Shown: positions 4,959-5,959 of the stretch, in pieces
Numbering within the stretch: position 1 is the stretch's first letter
Layout: the number at the start of each line of letters is the position of its first letter
Source: a bacterium
GTDB lineage: Bacteria; Bacillota; Clostridia; Oscillospirales; Acutalibacteraceae
Direction of reading: 5' to 3'
DNA: 5,959 nucleotides
Assembly (NCBI GenBank): GCA_020625635.1
Contig: JAHLBL010000111.1
Span: forward strand, 1 to 5,959
Translations under genes and position numbers: made by a program
Notes under the pieces: generated by a model
The model's input: the letters and a program-made list of their open reading frames with translations, nothing else
Told to the model about the DNA's origin: nothing
Database searches by the model: none

Positions 4959-5871
4959 CGATATACAGAAGTATCTTCTGAAGGAGATCGCCGACCTCAG
5001 CGACGTGCCCGCGGGAGCCTACAACATCCGCTCCGACAGCGAGTCCGTCGGCAGACAGTCGAGCGCGAACATCGACATTATGCCCAAGGAGGGCGTAAGC
5101 GGTCTTGACATCTTCATCAAGCCGAACACTAAGGGCGAGACCGTCCACATCCCCGTCGTTATGACAAAGAGCGGTCTAAAGGAGCAGGTCTACAACGACT
5201 TCTTTATCGGCGAGAACGCCGACGTCGAGATCGTCGCGGGCTGCGGTATCGACAACTGCGGAGCTCACGACTCACAGCACGACGGAATCCACCGCTTCTA
5301 CGTCGGCAGGAACTCAAAGGTTCGCTACGTTGAAAAGCACTACGGCTCGGGCTCGGGACAGGGCAAGCGCATCCTCAACCCCGTAACCGAGGTTTATATG
5401 GACGAGGACAGCCTCGTCGAGATGGAAATGGTTCAGATCAAGGGCGTGGACGACACTACCCGCACCACAGTCGCTGACCTGAAGGAGGGCGCTAAGCTCT
5501 TCGTCAGGGAGCGCCTTATGACGCACGGCGACCAGCGCGCCGTCAGCGTCTATACCGTCAACCTCAACGGAAAGGACTCGGTCGCGGACATCGTTTCGCG
5601 AGGCGTAGCGAGAGAGGATTCCTACCAGCGCCTCGATCTGAAAATCGTCGGCAACGCCGCCTGTAAGGGACACACCGAGTGCGACTCCATCATTATGGAC
5701 AACGGCAGGATCCTCGCCGTACCCGCGCTCGAGGCTAACGACGTAGACGCGTCGCTCGTTCACGAAGCCGCCATCGGCAAAATCGCGGGCGAACAGCTCG
5801 TAAAGCTTATGACGCTCGGTCTCACCGAAGCGGAAGCCGAGGAGCAGATAATTAACGGCTTCCTGAGCTGA
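4948..5871 (+). CDS. sufB: SufB/SufD-family Fe-S cluster scaffold, short SmsB-like form
   Basis: A 307-aa soluble scaffold protein, much shorter than E. coli SufB (about 495 aa), as in the minimal SufBC (SMS) systems of anaerobes and archaea. A short helical N-terminus (1-18) is followed by a beta-helix core and a C-terminal helical tail ending EEQIINGFLS, close to the INGF ending of SufB proteins. Typical core motifs are AGCGIDNCGAHDSQHDGIHRF (97-117) and VGRNSKVRYVEKHYG (119-133). The segment TECDSIIM (243-250) matches the SufB region with the cluster-assembly cysteine (E. coli Cys405), here Cys245. SLVHEAAIGKIAGEQL (269-284) matches the region with the important Glu (E. coli Glu434), here Glu273. 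These favour SufB over SufD. With no separate SufD, it probably forms a homodimer bound to two SufC. No SufS, SufU or SufE gene lies in the window, so the sulfur donor is unknown. It is last in the operon and followed by a hairpin. Confidence 0.92.
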   Translation: MKLNDIQKYLLKEIADLSDVPAGAYNIRSDSESVGRQSSANIDIMPKEGVSGLDIFIKPNTKGETVHIPVVMTKSGLKEQVYNDFFIGENADVEIVAGCGIDNCGAHDSQHDGIHRFYVGRNSKVRYVEKHYGSGSGQGKRILNPVTEVYMDEDSLVEMEMVQIKGVDDTTRTTVADLKEGAKLFVRERLMTHGDQRAVSVYTVNLNGKDSVADIVSRGVAREDSYQRLDLKIVGNAACKGHTECDSIIMDNGRILAVPALEANDVDASLVHEAAIGKIAGEQLVKLMTLGLTEAEAEEQIINGFLS

Positions 5872-5891
5872 AAGTTTAAGTAATAATAGTA

Positions 5892-5927
5892 AAGGGGGAA
5901 GGCTCAAAACAAACGAGTCTTCCCCTT
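5892..5927 (+). terminator. Hairpin terminator of the sufCB operon, possibly bidirectional
   Basis: AAGGGGGAAGGCTC (5892-5905) pairs with GAGTCTTCCCCTT (5915-5927), giving 13 pairs with one G-U and one bulged G around a 9-nt A-rich loop (5906-5914). It begins 20 nt past the sufB stop. On the plus strand it is followed by GATAATATTG with no good T-run. On the minus strand it is followed by TTTACTATTATTACTT, so it may also stop transcription arriving from the right. Confidence 0.7.
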
Positions 5928-5941
5928 GATAATATTGCTGT

Positions 5942-5955
5942 ATTGATAGTTGAAA
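5942..5955 (+). repeat. Short heptad repeat at the right window edge
   Basis: Two 7-nt units, ATTGATA and GTTGAAA, lie in tandem just beyond the sufB terminator and may continue past the window. They resemble the units at 4034-4047. With so few copies this could be chance AT-rich sequence. Confidence 0.3.
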
Positions 5956-5959
5956 GTGA

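Noticed and set aside
4106..5148. Minus-strand frames opposite sufC and the start of sufB (4106-4750, 4563-4862, 4837-5148)
   Set aside because: They are antisense shadows of clear ABC ATPase and SufB coding sequence, without ribosome sites or motifs.
4948..5871. SufD identity for the second suf gene
   Set aside because: It retains the SufB-type TECDS cysteine and HEA glutamate, and there is no separate SufB in the operon.
5314..5907. Minus-strand frame opposite sufB, extending into the terminator
   Set aside because: It is antisense to conserved SufB motifs, and its start region is the terminator hairpin.
1..5959. CRISPR array, tRNA/rRNA gene, transposase or toxin-antitoxin pair
   Set aside because: No regularly spaced repeats, RNA-gene hallmarks, transposase motifs or small paired genes were visible on either strand.

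Overview
The window looks like chromosomal DNA from a Gram-positive, gut- or rumen-type anaerobe of the Ruminococcaceae/Oscillospiraceae (Clostridia). Three things point there: a secreted protein ending in a type I dockerin (a cellulosome-style anchor), a zinc-ribbon Hanks-type kinase, and a two-gene SufC-SufB pair of the minimal kind found in many anaerobes. Coding DNA is GC-rich, intergenic DNA is AT-rich with strong sigma-A-type promoters, and Shine-Dalgarno sites are good. The genus is inference.

Left half (1-2862), minus strand. Reading order is a 653-aa exported CotH-kinase-family protein with a C-terminal dockerin (901-2862), a 190-aa LOG-family nucleotide phosphoribohydrolase (314-886) only 14 nt downstream, then the first 74 residues of an unrecognised charged helical protein (1-224) that runs off the window. 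The first two are probably one transcription unit starting from a promoter near 2899-2927. A modest hairpin (274-294) lies between the LOG gene and the partial gene.

Middle (2863-4103). A 207-bp divergent intergenic region carries back-to-back promoters. The plus-strand promoter (2992-3020) drives a 322-aa soluble Ser/Thr protein kinase with an N-terminal zinc ribbon (3070-4038), which is closed by a strong hairpin and T-tract terminator (4051-4103).

Right half (4104-5959), plus strand. A consensus promoter (TTGACA-17-TATAAT, 4149-4177) with a perfect 6-bp dyad in its spacer drives sufC (4209-4958) and sufB (4948-5871). These overlap by 11 nt and probably form a complete minimal Fe-S cluster scaffold (SMS-type SufBC). 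A hairpin at 5892-5927 ends the unit.

These are three independent transcription units: extracellular (dockerin-CotH, with LOG), signalling (kinase) and Fe-S biogenesis. I see no evidence for a new defence or mobile system. The most notable points are the dockerin-borne CotH kinase, the compact SufCB unit with a candidate operator, the stand-alone zinc-ribbon kinase, and short heptad repeats beside both terminators of the right half. No tRNA, rRNA, CRISPR array or insertion sequence was seen.
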